The notes under the pieces were generated by a model. The model searched no databases and had not been told where the DNA came from. It was given only the letters and a program-made list of their open reading frames with translations. Shown here in pieces: positions 44,801 to 52,689 of a stretch of 64,000 bases of DNA. Source of the stretch: Rhodanobacteraceae bacterium (GTDB lineage Bacteria > Pseudomonadota > Gammaproteobacteria > Xanthomonadales > Rhodanobacteraceae); NCBI GenBank assembly GCA_027019085.1, contig JALUXG010000040.1, positions 1 through 64,000 of the forward strand. Reading direction: 5' to 3'. Both the position numbers and the translations under genes were made by a program. Positions within the stretch are counted from its first letter, which is position 1. Every line of letters starts with the position of its first letter.

Positions 44801-46594
44801 GATGTACTGAACGCCGGGCGAAGGGCCGGTCGTGTGCATGCCCTAGTCGGCATCGACACGGTGACGTTGTTCCGCTGGATGACGGTCTACCATGACAGCC
44901 TGACCGCCCTGTGCCGTCTTCCGCAGTTCGATGCATGGACGCGGCACCAACTTGTCCAGGTGCTCGAACACCGCCTGCACGACGACCTCAAGGCACAGGT
45001 GGAAGCACATCTGGCCGTGCAGGAACATTATGCCGCCATTGCCAACCAGTTCGTGCCGGACCGGAATGTGCACTGGAATGACATCATCCGTGCCGGCATC
45101 CGCTGGGCAGCCCACCTGCCGGGCATGCACTGCGTCATGATCCTGCGACAGGGTACCGAGGACGCCTTTGCCATCGAATACAGTGCCGGCACCGGATCAG
45201 CCCGGGTTGCCGCGATCCTGCGCGAGGACTACGCCGCTGCCGGCAGCCGGGCACTGGCGCCCGGGGAAGCGAGCCTGATCAGCCGCAGCTGGAACATGGC
45301 CACGATCGAGACCGAGCACGCCCTGGATCCGGACACGCGGGACGGCAAGGCGAGCTTGCCTCCCAGGCTGGTCCAGGCCGGTGTACGCACCTGCGCATGC
45401 ATCCCGCTCCTCGATGCCTCGCAACGACCGGCGGCGATGGTCCTGCTGCTGGGCCGTTTCCCCAATCAGTTCAAGTCCAGGCCCATGCAGCAATTCCTGC
45501 ACAACCTGCAATTGCGCGGCAACCAGATATGGCAACACAGCATGCGACCACCCGCGCCGATGCCGTATGAACAGTCGGTGGCCTTCCGTCAGCGCCTGTT
45601 CAAGGGCGGACTGCGCATACTTGTGCAGCCCATCGTCGACCTCGATGATGGTCGCCTACGCAAGGTCGAGGCGCTGGCGCGACTGGAAACCGAACAGGGC
45701 GACTTCATCGGACCCGATGTTTTCCTGCCGCTGTTGCGACGGCAGGAAATGGCGCTGCTGTTCCAGCACGTGCTGGACATGGCTCTTGGCGACCTGGTGG
45801 CCCTTGGCAAGGACGGCCACGACCTCGGCCTGACCGTCAACATTTCGCCCCAAACGCTGGAAGATGGCAACTGCCCCGGGTGGGTCCGCAAGGCCCTGCG
45901 ACACCATGGCATCGAACCGCACCGGCTGATCCTCGAGATGCTGGAAACCGAGCGCCTGGAACACATGGCCCGAACCGACACCGTGCAGCAATTGCTCGAT
46001 GCCGGCGTGCGCATGGCCATTGACGACCTGGGTTCGGGCTACAGCAGCCTGCGGCGACTGGCCAGCCTTCCGTTCCATACCGTGAAAGTGGATCAGGACC
46101 TGTTTGCGCACCTGTTGCGGGATCCGGCGCGCTCCATCAGCCTGATCAGCGCAGTGATCCAGATCGGTCGCGATTTCGACTGCGAGGTCATCGCCGAGGG
46201 CCTGGAAGATGCCGGCATGATCGAAGTCGCTCGCCTGCTCGGAGCCAGCCAGGGCCAGGGCTACGCCATCGCCCGACCCATGCCCGCCGCCGACCTGCCC
46301 GCATGGCAACGCGGGTTCCGGCTTGCGGATCAGGCCCATGCCCCTGCCACGCTGCTTGGTGCCCTTGCCTACCAGTGGATCTCGCTGCGGTATGGATCTA
46401 AGCATGCCGATACCCTGGAAGCCTGTCCCCTGACGCCTGTTCTCGAACACTACGCCGAGGGCAACGCCCGCAAGGCCAGAAGCCTGCATGCCGCCGTGCA
46501 TGCCGCACCCGATGACGAACACGCCGCACGCCGACTTCTGGAATGGATCCAGGACTGCATCCGCGCCCGTCATCGCGACCAGGGCAGGCACTGA
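41846..46594 (+). CDS. Multi-sensor c-di-GMP enzyme: GAF-PAS-GAF-PAS-LOV-GGDEF-globin-GAF-EAL
   Basis: A 1582-residue soluble protein with both cyclase and phosphodiesterase domains. In order: GAF (about 25-185), PAS (195-300), GAF (320-475), PAS (485-605), a LOV-type PAS (610-735), GGDEF (745-890), a globin-coupled-sensor domain (905-1060), GAF (1075-1225), EAL (1245-1490) and an unassigned tail. LOV: GNCRILQGPDTD carries the flavin-adduct Cys C652, followed by NYRKDHSTFWNLL and FVGVQRDIT. GGDEF: ARLGGDEF (811-815) is intact, but the inhibitory RxxD is GEGD. Globin: GRVHALVGI with H998 aligns with the proximal haem His of DosC/HemAT. EAL: VEALARLE (E1275), NISPQTL, DDLGSGYSSL, KVDQDL and AEGLED are all present. 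A GGGGGAA stretch precedes the ATG. It should integrate light and oxygen signals. Confidence 0.88.
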   Translation: MSAREHDLHPETQGQIDSLLVLQRDLLAIVARPGRLQERLDRLCERFEQTVDGTVATVMRLDASRKRLHFVSAPHAPTALLKVLDHVKPGDGNGSCAHAAWSGKATYVGDASVDPHWASLRDVAEHYGVRACWSSPIRDREGKTIGTFALTSLNVRLPDALHRQLLDLGALCAGLLFDQARQEAGRVRDERKMRRLALAFDTSPHGVLFTDTSGMIEDANAAALALLGKTRGQILPHSLGGALGVPSDHVALAAALGAIACGEPFTCTLQLTMGGVERTLQLGCAPRKDGKGLCDGAVIMLVDLTDLQRLSAFNTLLAQVDRALASHREIEPLLQEICELAVRHAGLRLAWIGRPDAQTGWFKPLAAAGPGKEYLKQVRISSRQDRPEGRGPCGLVWNQGASRFDDNFEFSPQLKPWAHLARRHGFATIAVLPIHRDGQLWGELCVYHPQTHAFDAAMRQLLETLALNISHGLDRIELARREHDSLSLSHAMLQSTSVGITLTRERVIQFANQRAADILGAQSPDELIGQSTRKFYRSDAAHADAGESIRAQYREAHRAVLEVELNRLDGSRIWARIEGAPFSDDDYDEIWSLIDITDRHLAERTRALLADALGTVEEGVVITDAHQRIVYANDAFIDMTGYAYEELIDGNCRILQGPDTDQDTVDSMRRALHEERAFHGRILNYRKDHSTFWNLLTITPLHDAEGKLTQFVGVQRDITDMQRLTERMEYLAFHDELTALPNRRALDRYFGSTLNGNGSSSQRLAVCILDLDDFKLINDRHGHVCGDHLLCQVAERIQPVIGEGDFFARLGGDEFVIIFGLPSRWRIEHHLRKRIDALGEQFEEPVDVGIDAPVRIRLSMGVSLYPSHASEGGKLLRLADTALFEAKKHKRRRDRWWILHGESTQTVPEPAATPYGKQAASLLAAVHAHMVRELPGMIESFYALLQRNPQTGEVLSALLPGEIDALKQRQLRHAGLLVAATTHEHDVLNAGRRAGRVHALVGIDTVTLFRWMTVYHDSLTALCRLPQFDAWTRHQLVQVLEHRLHDDLKAQVEAHLAVQEHYAAIANQFVPDRNVHWNDIIRAGIRWAAHLPGMHCVMILRQGTEDAFAIEYSAGTGSARVAAILREDYAAAGSRALAPGEASLISRSWNMATIETEHALDPDTRDGKASLPPRLVQAGVRTCACIPLLDASQRPAAMVLLLGRFPNQFKSRPMQQFLHNLQLRGNQIWQHSMRPPAPMPYEQSVAFRQRLFKGGLRILVQPIVDLDDGRLRKVEALARLETEQGDFIGPDVFLPLLRRQEMALLFQHVLDMALGDLVALGKDGHDLGLTVNISPQTLEDGNCPGWVRKALRHHGIEPHRLILEMLETERLEHMARTDTVQQLLDAGVRMAIDDLGSGYSSLRRLASLPFHTVKVDQDLFAHLLRDPARSISLISAVIQIGRDFDCEVIAEGLEDAGMIEVARLLGASQGQGYAIARPMPAADLPAWQRGFRLADQAHAPATLLGALAYQWISLRYGSKHADTLEACPLTPVLEHYAEGNARKARSLHAAVHAAPDDEHAARRLLEWIQDCIRARHRDQGRH

Positions 46595-46660
46595 GCCTGA
46601 CAGTCCGCTGCCATCTTCATCCAGATGCTCCGGATGCATGCAGCAGGCGCAGCAAATGAA

Positions 46661-46683
46661 AGGCCCGGCTGAAAGCCGGGCCT
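46661..46683 (-). terminator. Terminator after tRNA-Val
   Basis: AGGCCCGGCT and AGCCGGGCCT form a ten-base stem with a three-base loop, followed on the minus strand by TTTCATTTG. It also faces the 3' end of the convergent c-di-GMP gene. Confidence 0.8.
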
Positions 46684-46697
46684 GGTTCACGCAATGG

Positions 46698-46772
46698 TGG
46701 TGGGCGGTACAAGGATCGAACTTGTGACCCCTTCCATGTCAAGGAAGTGCTCTACCGCTGAGCTAACCGCCC
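46698..46772 (-). tRNA. tRNA-Val (GAC)
   Basis: A 75-base cloverleaf on the minus strand. The acceptor stem is GGGCGGT/ACCGCCC with encoded CCA (46698-46700). The D arm begins TAGCTCAGC, the anticodon stem CTTCC/GGAAG encloses TTGACAT, giving anticodon GAC, and the T arm contains GTTCGATCC. Confidence 0.97.
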
Positions 46773-46829
46773 GAAGGCCGGGCATTGTAGCCGAGCCCCC
46801 GAAGCGTCACAAGGGAGGCGCCGGCACGT

Positions 46830-48854
46830 TCATTCCAGCGCCTGCTTGCGGATCTGCGCAATCTGGTCGCGGATCTTCGCGGCCTGTTCGAATTCCAGGT
46901 CCTGGGCATGCCGGTACATGCTTGTCTCCAGCGCCTTCAGCTTGGCGGCCAGCTCCGATGCGCTCATGGCTGCATAATCCGGGGAAGACTCGGCGACACG
47001 ACGCATCGCGTCGCGGTCGCGCCCGCGCTTGCGTGCGCCACCCTCGCCGCCATGCGCCCCCTCCATCACGTCGGCGATGCGTCGCACGATGGTCTTCGGG
47101 GTGATGCCGTGCTCGGCGTTGTAGGCCTCCTGCCTTTCGCGGCGTCGCGCGGTCTCGTCCATGGCCGCCTGCATCGAACGCGTCACCTCGTCGGCATACA
47201 GGATCGCCTTGCCGCGCACATTGCGCGCTGCGCGGCCTATGGTCTGGATCAGCGAGCCGGTGGAACGCAGGAACCCTTCCTTGTCGGCATCGAGGATGGC
47301 CACCAGGGACACCTCGGGCATGTCCAGCCCCTCGCGCAACAGGTTGATGCCCACCAGCACATCGAACACGCCAAGGCGCAGGTCGCGGATGATCTCCACC
47401 CGTTCGACGGTATCGATGTCCGAATGCAGATAACGCACCCGCACCTCGTGCTCGGCCAGGAAATCGGTCAGGTTCTCGGCCATCCGCTTGGTCAGCGTCG
47501 TCACCAGCACACGGTCGCCCAGGCCCGTGCGTTCACGGATTTCACCCAGCAGGTCGTCGACCTGGGTGCGCGCAGGCCTCACCTCGACCTCGGGATCGAC
47601 CAGCCCCGTGGGGCGAACGACGAGTTCGGTGACGGCATCGGGAGCATGCTGTTCTTCGTAGCGACCCGGGGTCGCTGAAACGAAGATCTTGCGCGGTGCA
47701 CGCTGCTCCCATTCCTCGAATCGAAGTGGCCGGTTGTCCATCGCCGAGGGCAGGCGGAACCCGAACTCGACCAGGGTCTCCTTGCGCGAACGGTCGCCCT
47801 TGAACATGGCGCCGATCTGCGGAATGGTCACATGCGATTCGTCCACCACAAGCAGGGCATCGGGGGGCAGGTAATCGAACAGGGTCGGCGGCGGCTCGCC
47901 CGGCGCGCGGCGGGTCAGGTGACGTGAGTAGTTTTCGATGCCCTGGCAATACCCCACCTCGGCCATCATCTCGATGTCGAAGCGGGTTCGTTGTTCAAGC
48001 CGCTGCGCCTCGACCAGCTTGTTGGCCTTGTACAGCGCCTCCAGGTGGTCCTTCAACTCGACCTTGATGGTCTCGATGGCATTGAGCACGCTTTCGCGGG
48101 TGCTGGCGTAGTGGGTCTTGGGGTAGACGGTATAACGCGGCAGCTTGCGCTGTACCTCGCCGGTCAGCGGGTCGAACAGCGCCAGGTTCTCGATCTCGCC
48201 GTCGAACAGCTCGATGCGCAACGCCTCGATCTCCGATTCGGCGGGAAAAACGTCGATCACCTCGCCACGCACGCGGTAGGTGCCACGGCGCAGGTCCATC
48301 TCGTTGCGGGTGTACTGCAGTTCGGTCAGCTGGCGCAGCAGCTTGCGCTGGTCGATGTGCTCGCCGACCGACAGGATCAGACGCAGGCTGAGATAGTCCT
48401 CGGGATCGCCCAGGCCGTAGATGGCCGACACCGTGGCCACGATCAGCGCGTCCGGGCGCGACAGCAGCGCCTTGGTCGCGGCCAGGCGCATCTGCTCGAT
48501 GTGGTCGTTGATCGAGGCGTCTTTCTCAATGTAGGTGTCCGAGGCCGGCACATAGGCCTCGGGCTGGTAGTAGTCGTAATAGCTGACGAAGTACTCCACC
48601 GCGTTGTGCGGGAAGAACTCCCTGAATTCACCGTACAGCTGCGCGGCCAGGGTCTTGTTGGGTGCCATCACCAGGGTCGGCTTCTGCACCCTCTCGATGA
48701 CATTGGCGATGGTGAAGGTCTTGCCCGAGCCGGTCACGCCCAGCAGGGTCTGCGCGGCCAGCCCGGCCTCGAAATTCGCCACCAGGCGATCGATGGCCTG
48801 CGGCTGGTCGCCGGCGGGCCGGTAGGGTGCAACCAGTTGGAAACGTTCGCTCAT
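46830..48854 (-). CDS. uvrB: Excinuclease ABC subunit B
   Basis: Damage-verifying helicase of nucleotide excision repair, loaded by UvrA and cut beside by UvrC; 674 residues (E. coli 673). Walker A is [14 protein letters not shown] (K45), the beta-hairpin region [12 protein letters not shown] is present, motif II is [12 protein letters not shown], motif [17 protein letters not shown] and [10 protein letters not shown]. The C-terminal UVR domain ([20 protein letters not shown]) contacts UvrC. The ATG at 48852-48854 starts the family sequence [20 protein letters not shown] -10 lies about 35 bases upstream; no LexA box was recognised in the 150-base divergent gap. Confidence 0.97.
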   Translation of the reverse strand: MSERFQLVAPYRPAGDQPQAIDRLVANFEAGLAAQTLLGVTGSGKTFTIANVIERVQKPTLVMAPNKTLAAQLYGEFREFFPHNAVEYFVSYYDYYQPEAYVPASDTYIEKDASINDHIEQMRLAATKALLSRPDALIVATVSAIYGLGDPEDYLSLRLILSVGEHIDQRKLLRQLTELQYTRNEMDLRRGTYRVRGEVIDVFPAESEIEALRIELFDGEIENLALFDPLTGEVQRKLPRYTVYPKTHYASTRESVLNAIETIKVELKDHLEALYKANKLVEAQRLEQRTRFDIEMMAEVGYCQGIENYSRHLTRRAPGEPPPTLFDYLPPDALLVVDESHVTIPQIGAMFKGDRSRKETLVEFGFRLPSAMDNRPLRFEEWEQRAPRKIFVSATPGRYEEQHAPDAVTELVVRPTGLVDPEVEVRPARTQVDDLLGEIRERTGLGDRVLVTTLTKRMAENLTDFLAEHEVRVRYLHSDIDTVERVEIIRDLRLGVFDVLVGINLLREGLDMPEVSLVAILDADKEGFLRSTGSLIQTIGRAARNVRGKAILYADEVTRSMQAAMDETARRRERQEAYNAEHGITPKTIVRRIADVMEGAHGGEGGARKRGRDRDAMRRVAESSPDYAAMSASELAAKLKALETSMYRHAQDLEFEQAAKIRDQIAQIRKQALE

Positions 48855-49004
48855 GCGTGCGCAACTGCGGGGAAAGAAGGCAAGTATACGGGCCTCACGC
48901 CCACGCCCCTGTCCGCCAGAGCCTACACAGGCGCGATACGTGCCCCGATATACCCGGCTGACGAGCCGGGCCAGCATGAACGGGACACCCTTGCGGATAC
49001 CTGC

Positions 49005-49532
49005 ATGCACAAGTCGCCCCGCTACTGTCGCGGATTTACGCTGGTCGAGCTGATCATCAGCCTGACCGTACTCGCCATTGTCACCGGGCTGGCCATCCCT
49101 TCCCTGCAGGGCATGCTGCTACGCAACCAGGCAAATGCCGCCTTGCAATCCCTGTCCCAGGCAATCCACGCCACGCGCATGTTGTCGATCGGACACCAGC
49201 GCCGTGCCCTGCTGTGCCCCAGCCTGGACGGGCGCCACTGCAGCGGCGGAACCCGGTGGGAACAGGGCTGGATCGTCGGCATCGACCGCAACCACGACGG
49301 CCAGCCCGACGCTACACCCCTCTTGATACAGGCAAAGCTCTCCGGTGTGCTCATCCGTTCCAGCCGGGGCCGTACGCGCATCGTCTACCATCCCGATGGC
49401 AGCGCGCCGGGTAGCAACCTCAGCTTGCGCGTATGCCCGACGGTTCGGGCCTCGGCAACCGTCGATGCATTGATCGTGTCGAACGCCGGGCGCGTGCGCG
49501 TGACGCAGGTCAAGGCAACACGTTGTCCATGA
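49005..49532 (+). CDS. GspH/FimT-type prepilin
   Basis: Minor pseudopilin of 175 residues. The prepilin peptidase site and N-methylation helix read [19 protein letters not shown], with cleavage expected between Gly and Phe and the conserved Glu at +5. The rest is a GspH/FimT-like globular domain ([19 protein letters not shown], then a [11 protein letters not shown]-type block). Such proteins prime type IV pilus or type II secretion assembly. It stands alone, divergent from uvrB, with no other pilus genes nearby, so it is probably one of several fimT-like copies. The ATG at 49005 gives a short leader peptide of nine residues. Confidence 0.88.
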   Translation: MHKSPRYCRGFTLVELIISLTVLAIVTGLAIPSLQGMLLRNQANAALQSLSQAIHATRMLSIGHQRRALLCPSLDGRHCSGGTRWEQGWIVGIDRNHDGQPDATPLLIQAKLSGVLIRSSRGRTRIVYHPDGSAPGSNLSLRVCPTVRASATVDALIVSNAGRVRVTQVKATRCP

Positions 49533-49783
49533 TCCGCCTGACCGCACCAGAGCGGCTTGGGCTTTACCCCGAAATCACGGACGGTTGTAAAAGGGTGGAA
49601 AACTTCAAATTCTCTCAGGCAGCCCTTCGCCGCATCCTTGGGTTGTGGTGTCGCTCGATGTCTTCGAACCCATCCACTCTTGCCGCATCGAGCATCCGTG
49701 AAATCGGTGGCGAACCCCTCGTGTATTGCGCCATGTCAGTTACGATGCAAGGGGTTGTTGCACATCGGCAGCGAATGACTGCA

Positions 49784-51115
49784 TCACTTCCTTGATCCAA
49801 GTAGTTCAGATCGCCCAACAACGGTTTTTTTGTTCACCAGATTTGGGGGATCGGAAAAGCCACCGAAGGCCTTGCCCAGAGGCAATACGCCCAGCGCATA
49901 AACGCGCTTGTCACGCAGACCATCGACGCCTTCCTGCCACGCCTGCAGCATGCGCTTGCCGACATCGGAGAATCCCGGATGCTCGTTCATGGCGGCGCGC
50001 ACGGTCGGCGCCACTTCGCTGACGGCCTGCCCGATCGCTTCAACGATTTCCAGTTGCTCCTTCACCGCGATGCCAAAGGTGGCGGCGATGAATTTCTGCA
50101 GGCTCTTGCCAGGCATCCAGGTCTTCTTGCCCATAAAGGCGATGCCGGGCGGATTGTTCTGATAACCGGCATAGGCGCTGGTGGTGAGCATGTCGTACAC
50201 CGGCGCAAGGTGGACGTCAGCACGCGAGGTATAGAGCAGCGCAATGTTTTTGGCGTGGCAATCGGCATTGCGCAGCGCGTAGGTCAGCAGCTGTGTGGTC
50301 GCCAGCTGGCGGAAAGTATCGAGCCGACGCGCACCCGGCACGTGGTCGCGCACGGCTTTGGCAATGCGCTCCCACGTGGTCTCGTACTTCGCCGATGGGC
50401 GCAGGCCCAGCAGCGCGCAGAAATCCTCCATGCCCCAATGCGATTGCCCCTGCTCGTCGACGTCGAAGCGATGCACCACCAGCGCCTGGCCGTCACTGGA
50501 AATCTCGGTACGCGCCGTGGCAGATACCTTGGAGGCTACCTGCATGCACAAGTGTTCGTTCAAGGCTGCATATGGCAACGCTCGTGAGGAGCCTTTGATG
50601 ATGTGTCGACGGGTCAGCAGCGTAGCTTTCTTGTGCGGTCCCAGAGCGACGCGCTCATCCTGAGCGTCGAGAAATTTCGGTACCACGCCCGATACACCAC
50701 TGGCCGCATGCCGACGCACCAGTTCAGCGAACGCCTCTTCAGAGTTGTCACCCTGCAGCAGTGCCGACACTTCGACGGATTCGGCCAGTTGATCCAGCTT
50801 GGCGCCAGGTGCAGCTACCTGCAGACGACCAACCATGTTGCGCCCCACGACGGACAGCAAAGCCATCGGGCTCGCACCGACATGCGGCCCGAACTGCTCC
50901 TGCAGCACCTGCAGCAGATAGCCCTCGGGCAGGTTCATCTGCAGTACCGGTGGCAGCGTATCGTCCCAAGCCCAGGACTCGGTGCGCACCGGCATGGTCA
51001 ACGAAACGAAATCGTCCGGCGCAGTGCCCGCGTGATAGCTGAGCACGCTACGAAAATCACCGATCGGCTCCAGCACCGCGACATCGCGACCCAACACGTA
51101 GACTGAGAGCTTCAT
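49784..51115 (-). CDS. hipA: HipA-type serine/threonine kinase toxin
   Basis: Toxin kinase of the HipBA module, 443 residues. E. coli HipA phosphorylates glutamyl-tRNA synthetase, triggering the stringent response and dormancy. The N-terminal subdomain (about 1-110) is followed by SGVSGVVPKFL and the ATP-loop region TLLTRRHIIKGSS. Catalytic D285 lies in LRNADCHAKNIALLY and the metal-binding D308 in APVYDML, so the active site looks intact. Its ATG overlaps the antitoxin stop by four bases. It lies in a stretch flanked by mobile-element scars. The protein differs from E. coli HipA enough that the target could be different. Confidence 0.9.
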   Translation of the reverse strand: MKLSVYVLGRDVAVLEPIGDFRSVLSYHAGTAPDDFVSLTMPVRTESWAWDDTLPPVLQMNLPEGYLLQVLQEQFGPHVGASPMALLSVVGRNMVGRLQVAAPGAKLDQLAESVEVSALLQGDNSEEAFAELVRRHAASGVSGVVPKFLDAQDERVALGPHKKATLLTRRHIIKGSSRALPYAALNEHLCMQVASKVSATARTEISSDGQALVVHRFDVDEQGQSHWGMEDFCALLGLRPSAKYETTWERIAKAVRDHVPGARRLDTFRQLATTQLLTYALRNADCHAKNIALLYTSRADVHLAPVYDMLTTSAYAGYQNNPPGIAFMGKKTWMPGKSLQKFIAATFGIAVKEQLEIVEAIGQAVSEVAPTVRAAMNEHPGFSDVGKRMLQAWQEGVDGLRDKRVYALGVLPLGKAFGGFSDPPNLVNKKTVVGRSELLGSRK

Positions 51116-51366
51116 GCGCCACCACGCTCCTTGCGCAACTCGTCCAGCGACCCGGACGTGCCCGTCTCAGTGAACTGCAATTCCATGCCCAGCACGGCCA
51201 GTACCGCCAGCAGCTTGCGTGAACCGAATTCTGCCGCGCGTCCCCGCTCGAACCGCGACAACGACTCCGCCGTGACGCCTGCCTTGCTGGCGACAACACC
51301 CTGCTTCAGGCCCAGCGCCTTGCGCCGGGTGGCGGCAGCTTCACCAAGTTCTGCAAGGGTCTGCAT
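51112..51366 (-). CDS. hipB: HipB-type XRE-family antitoxin
   Basis: An 84-residue DNA-binding protein with one XRE-type helix-turn-helix (about 8-62: LGEAAATRRKALGLKQGVVASKAGVTAESLSRFERG). HipB-like proteins repress their own operon and neutralise HipA. It precedes and overlaps hipA. The C-terminal tail (TGTSGSLDELRKERGGA) is short and disordered-looking, as in HipB proteins marked for proteolysis. The ATG at 51364-51366 has no good ribosome site; translation may be weak. A perfect palindrome lies in its promoter. Confidence 0.9.
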   Translation of the reverse strand: MQTLAELGEAAATRRKALGLKQGVVASKAGVTAESLSRFERGRAAEFGSRKLLAVLAVLGMELQFTETGTSGSLDELRKERGGA

Positions 51367-51402
51367 ATGATATTTACATCAAGTTTCGGCTTGAACACCG
51401 AT

Positions 51403-51431
51403 ATTATTGATATATATATCAATAAATGCAA
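51403..51431 (-). promoter_or_regulatory. hipBA promoter with 22-bp palindromic operator
   Basis: On the minus strand, -35 TTGCAT (51426-51431), a 17-base spacer and -10 AATAAT (51403-51408). The segment 51404-51425 is a perfect 22-base palindrome: TTATTGATATA followed by its reverse complement. It fills the spacer and most of the -10. Repressor binding there would block RNA polymerase directly, as for HipB autoregulation. The start codon lies about 30 bases past the predicted transcription start. Confidence 0.75.
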
Positions 51432-51571
51432 ACCCTGTACGGCAACCCATCAAACACGCCGAGTCAACTACCCGCAGCCATTCAAATCGGCTCGAAGCGC
51501 CGCAAACCTGAGTTTCAGGACCGCTCCCTCGGTGGGGTGCAACTGGGACAAGCGCCCAGAGACCCGCCAAG

Positions 51572-51709
51572 CACCATTTCGCCCTCGATGCGGCGCGCCC
51601 AGTCCTTGGCGTCACGCTGGGTGCGGAAAGTTTTGGCCGTGGTCGGCCATCCCTGCTTGCGGATGACAGCCTTCCACGTGTCCGAAGGCGTTCGCACAAT
51701 CGTTGCCAG
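51572..51709 (-). pseudogene. N-terminal remnant of a tyrosine-type phage integrase
   Basis: About 45 codons on the minus strand (starting at the CTG for L-A-T-I-V) read as the opening of a site-specific recombinase: RTPSDTWKAVIRKQGWP, then TAKTFRTQRDAKDWARRIE and GEMV. This matches the arm-binding N-terminal region of phage integrases in this group. After GEMV the similarity stops and no catalytic R/H/Y region follows in any frame, so the gene is truncated. It lies about 130 bases from the tRNA-Asn fragment, where an integrase gene belongs. The rest of 51432-51842 shows no gene. Confidence 0.7.
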
Positions 51710-51808
51710 GAGGCACTCCAGTCTCGGCGGTGTACCGAAACTCTAGCTCTGGGCAAATCACAGAGTCGGACCCGGGCACACGGACAATTCCGGTGACGCC
51801 AGAAAAAC

Positions 51809-51836
51809 AAAGGCCAGCAATAACTTGCTGGCCTTT
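51809..51836 (-). terminator. Terminator beyond tRNA-Asn fragment
   Basis: AAAGGCCAGCAA and TTGCTGGCCTTT form a perfect 12-base stem around TAAC. With A and T tracts on both sides it could work in both directions. It sits six bases from the tRNA 3' end, as for a tRNA terminator, and was probably carried with the tRNA end. Confidence 0.85.
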
Positions 51837-51842
51837 GAAAGA

Positions 51843-51892
51843 TGGCGCCCGAAGTAGGACTCGAACCTACGACTCCCTGATTAACAGTCAGG
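51843..51892 (-). other. tRNA-Asn(GTT) 3' fragment, prophage attachment site
   Basis: On the minus strand CCTGACTGTTAATCAG carries an Asn anticodon stem-loop (GTT). It is followed by a complete variable region, T arm (GTAGGTTCGAGTCCTAC), 3' acceptor strand TCGGGCG and CCA (51843-51845). The D arm and 5' acceptor strand are missing; the sequence before the anticodon stem is AT-rich and unrelated. A tRNA with only its 3' half is the classic product of phage integration into a tRNA gene, so this is read as an att site, with prophage to the right. Confidence 0.82.
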
Positions 51893-51996
51893 TAATTTAT
51901 GCTTTTAATACAAAAACCTATGGCACATTTTTTTCCGCATGACCTGAATTAAGTGCTTGATTTGAAACGTCGATGATACTTATTTTTCCGGGTGAC

Positions 51997-52689
51997 TCAG
52001 AAGGATCTGCCGATACCGAGCGTGGTATGCCAGCGCCAGATCGGAGGCCACGCGCCAGCGTGGCCGGGAAAGCCGCCGCCGTCCCTGTACCAGTCCAGCG
52101 ACACGGACCACTGGCCGTGGCGGATGTACGTGCCTGCCGTGTAGCCGAAGGCCCAGCGCAGGTCTGACGTGCTGACGGGGACACGGTACTTGACGACGTA
52201 ACTGCCGTCCGGCTGCAGGACGGGAAGATACCAGTCCGGTACGCGCAGCCGCCATGCCTGCCGGTAGTAGATGGGGCCTGCACGCACGCCCCACTGCCAC
52301 GGTCCCGATGTGTGCCAGCCTGCGGTGAGCGCGAGCGCGCCGATCCAGCCTCTGCCCATGTAGTGGGCGCGTGGCAGGCACGGGCCGACACATGAGCGCG
52401 TGGCAGGGTCGTAGTTGCTGTCCGCCGGGACTGCGTAGGCATCGGAACTGTAATGCCCGAACCATATGGCCTTCCCGGTTGTCGTCCAGTGCTGGTTGAT
52501 ATCCCAGCGAAGCCCCAGAGAAACCTCGGGATGGTTGAGCTTGAGGCTGTGCGGGAAAGCGCGCTGATACCACGTCCCATCGTGGCGCGCGGTCGCGTGG
52601 GCAAAGCCGACGCCAACAACAGGCCGCACCTGAGCGGAGCTACCAACAGGGACGAGCAGAAGTGCCATAATATATGACTTATTTTTCAT
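51997..52689 (-). CDS. Prophage-encoded exported beta-barrel-like protein
   Basis: A 230-residue protein of unknown family. Residues 1-19 form a signal peptide (MKNKSYIMALLLVPVGSSAQ). The mature chain is rich in Trp, Tyr, Gly and Arg, with alternating polar/aromatic stretches (GVRAGPIYYRQAWRL, WAFGYTAGTYIRHG, WSVSLDWYRDGGGF), and ends IGRSF, a C-terminal Phe like the outer-membrane assembly signal. It looks like an outer-membrane barrel. It overlaps the Kelch gene stop by four bases (ATGA) and so is coupled to virion genes. In other phages, outer-membrane morons mask receptors or exclude other phages; that role is inference here. Confidence 0.65.
   Translation of the reverse strand: MKNKSYIMALLLVPVGSSAQVRPVVGVGFAHATARHDGTWYQRAFPHSLKLNHPEVSLGLRWDINQHWTTTGKAIWFGHYSSDAYAVPADSNYDPATRSCVGPCLPRAHYMGRGWIGALALTAGWHTSGPWQWGVRAGPIYYRQAWRLRVPDWYLPVLQPDGSYVVKYRVPVSTSDLRWAFGYTAGTYIRHGQWSVSLDWYRDGGGFPGHAGAWPPIWRWHTTLGIGRSF

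Noticed and set aside
46488-47104. Small plus-strand frames over tRNA-Val and the 3' end of uvrB
   Set aside because: GTRIELVTPSMS-type peptides are tRNA read-through artefacts; uvrB on the other strand is certain.
46595-49004. LexA/SOS box for uvrB
   Set aside because: A CTG...CAG pair exists in the divergent gap, but the spacing and inner bases do not fit any LexA consensus known to me; not reported as a site.
49533-49783. Possible gene or second att site between the pseudopilin and hipA
   Set aside because: No frame with similarity and no tRNA-like segment matching the 51843-51892 fragment could be seen; left as unannotated intergenic sequence.
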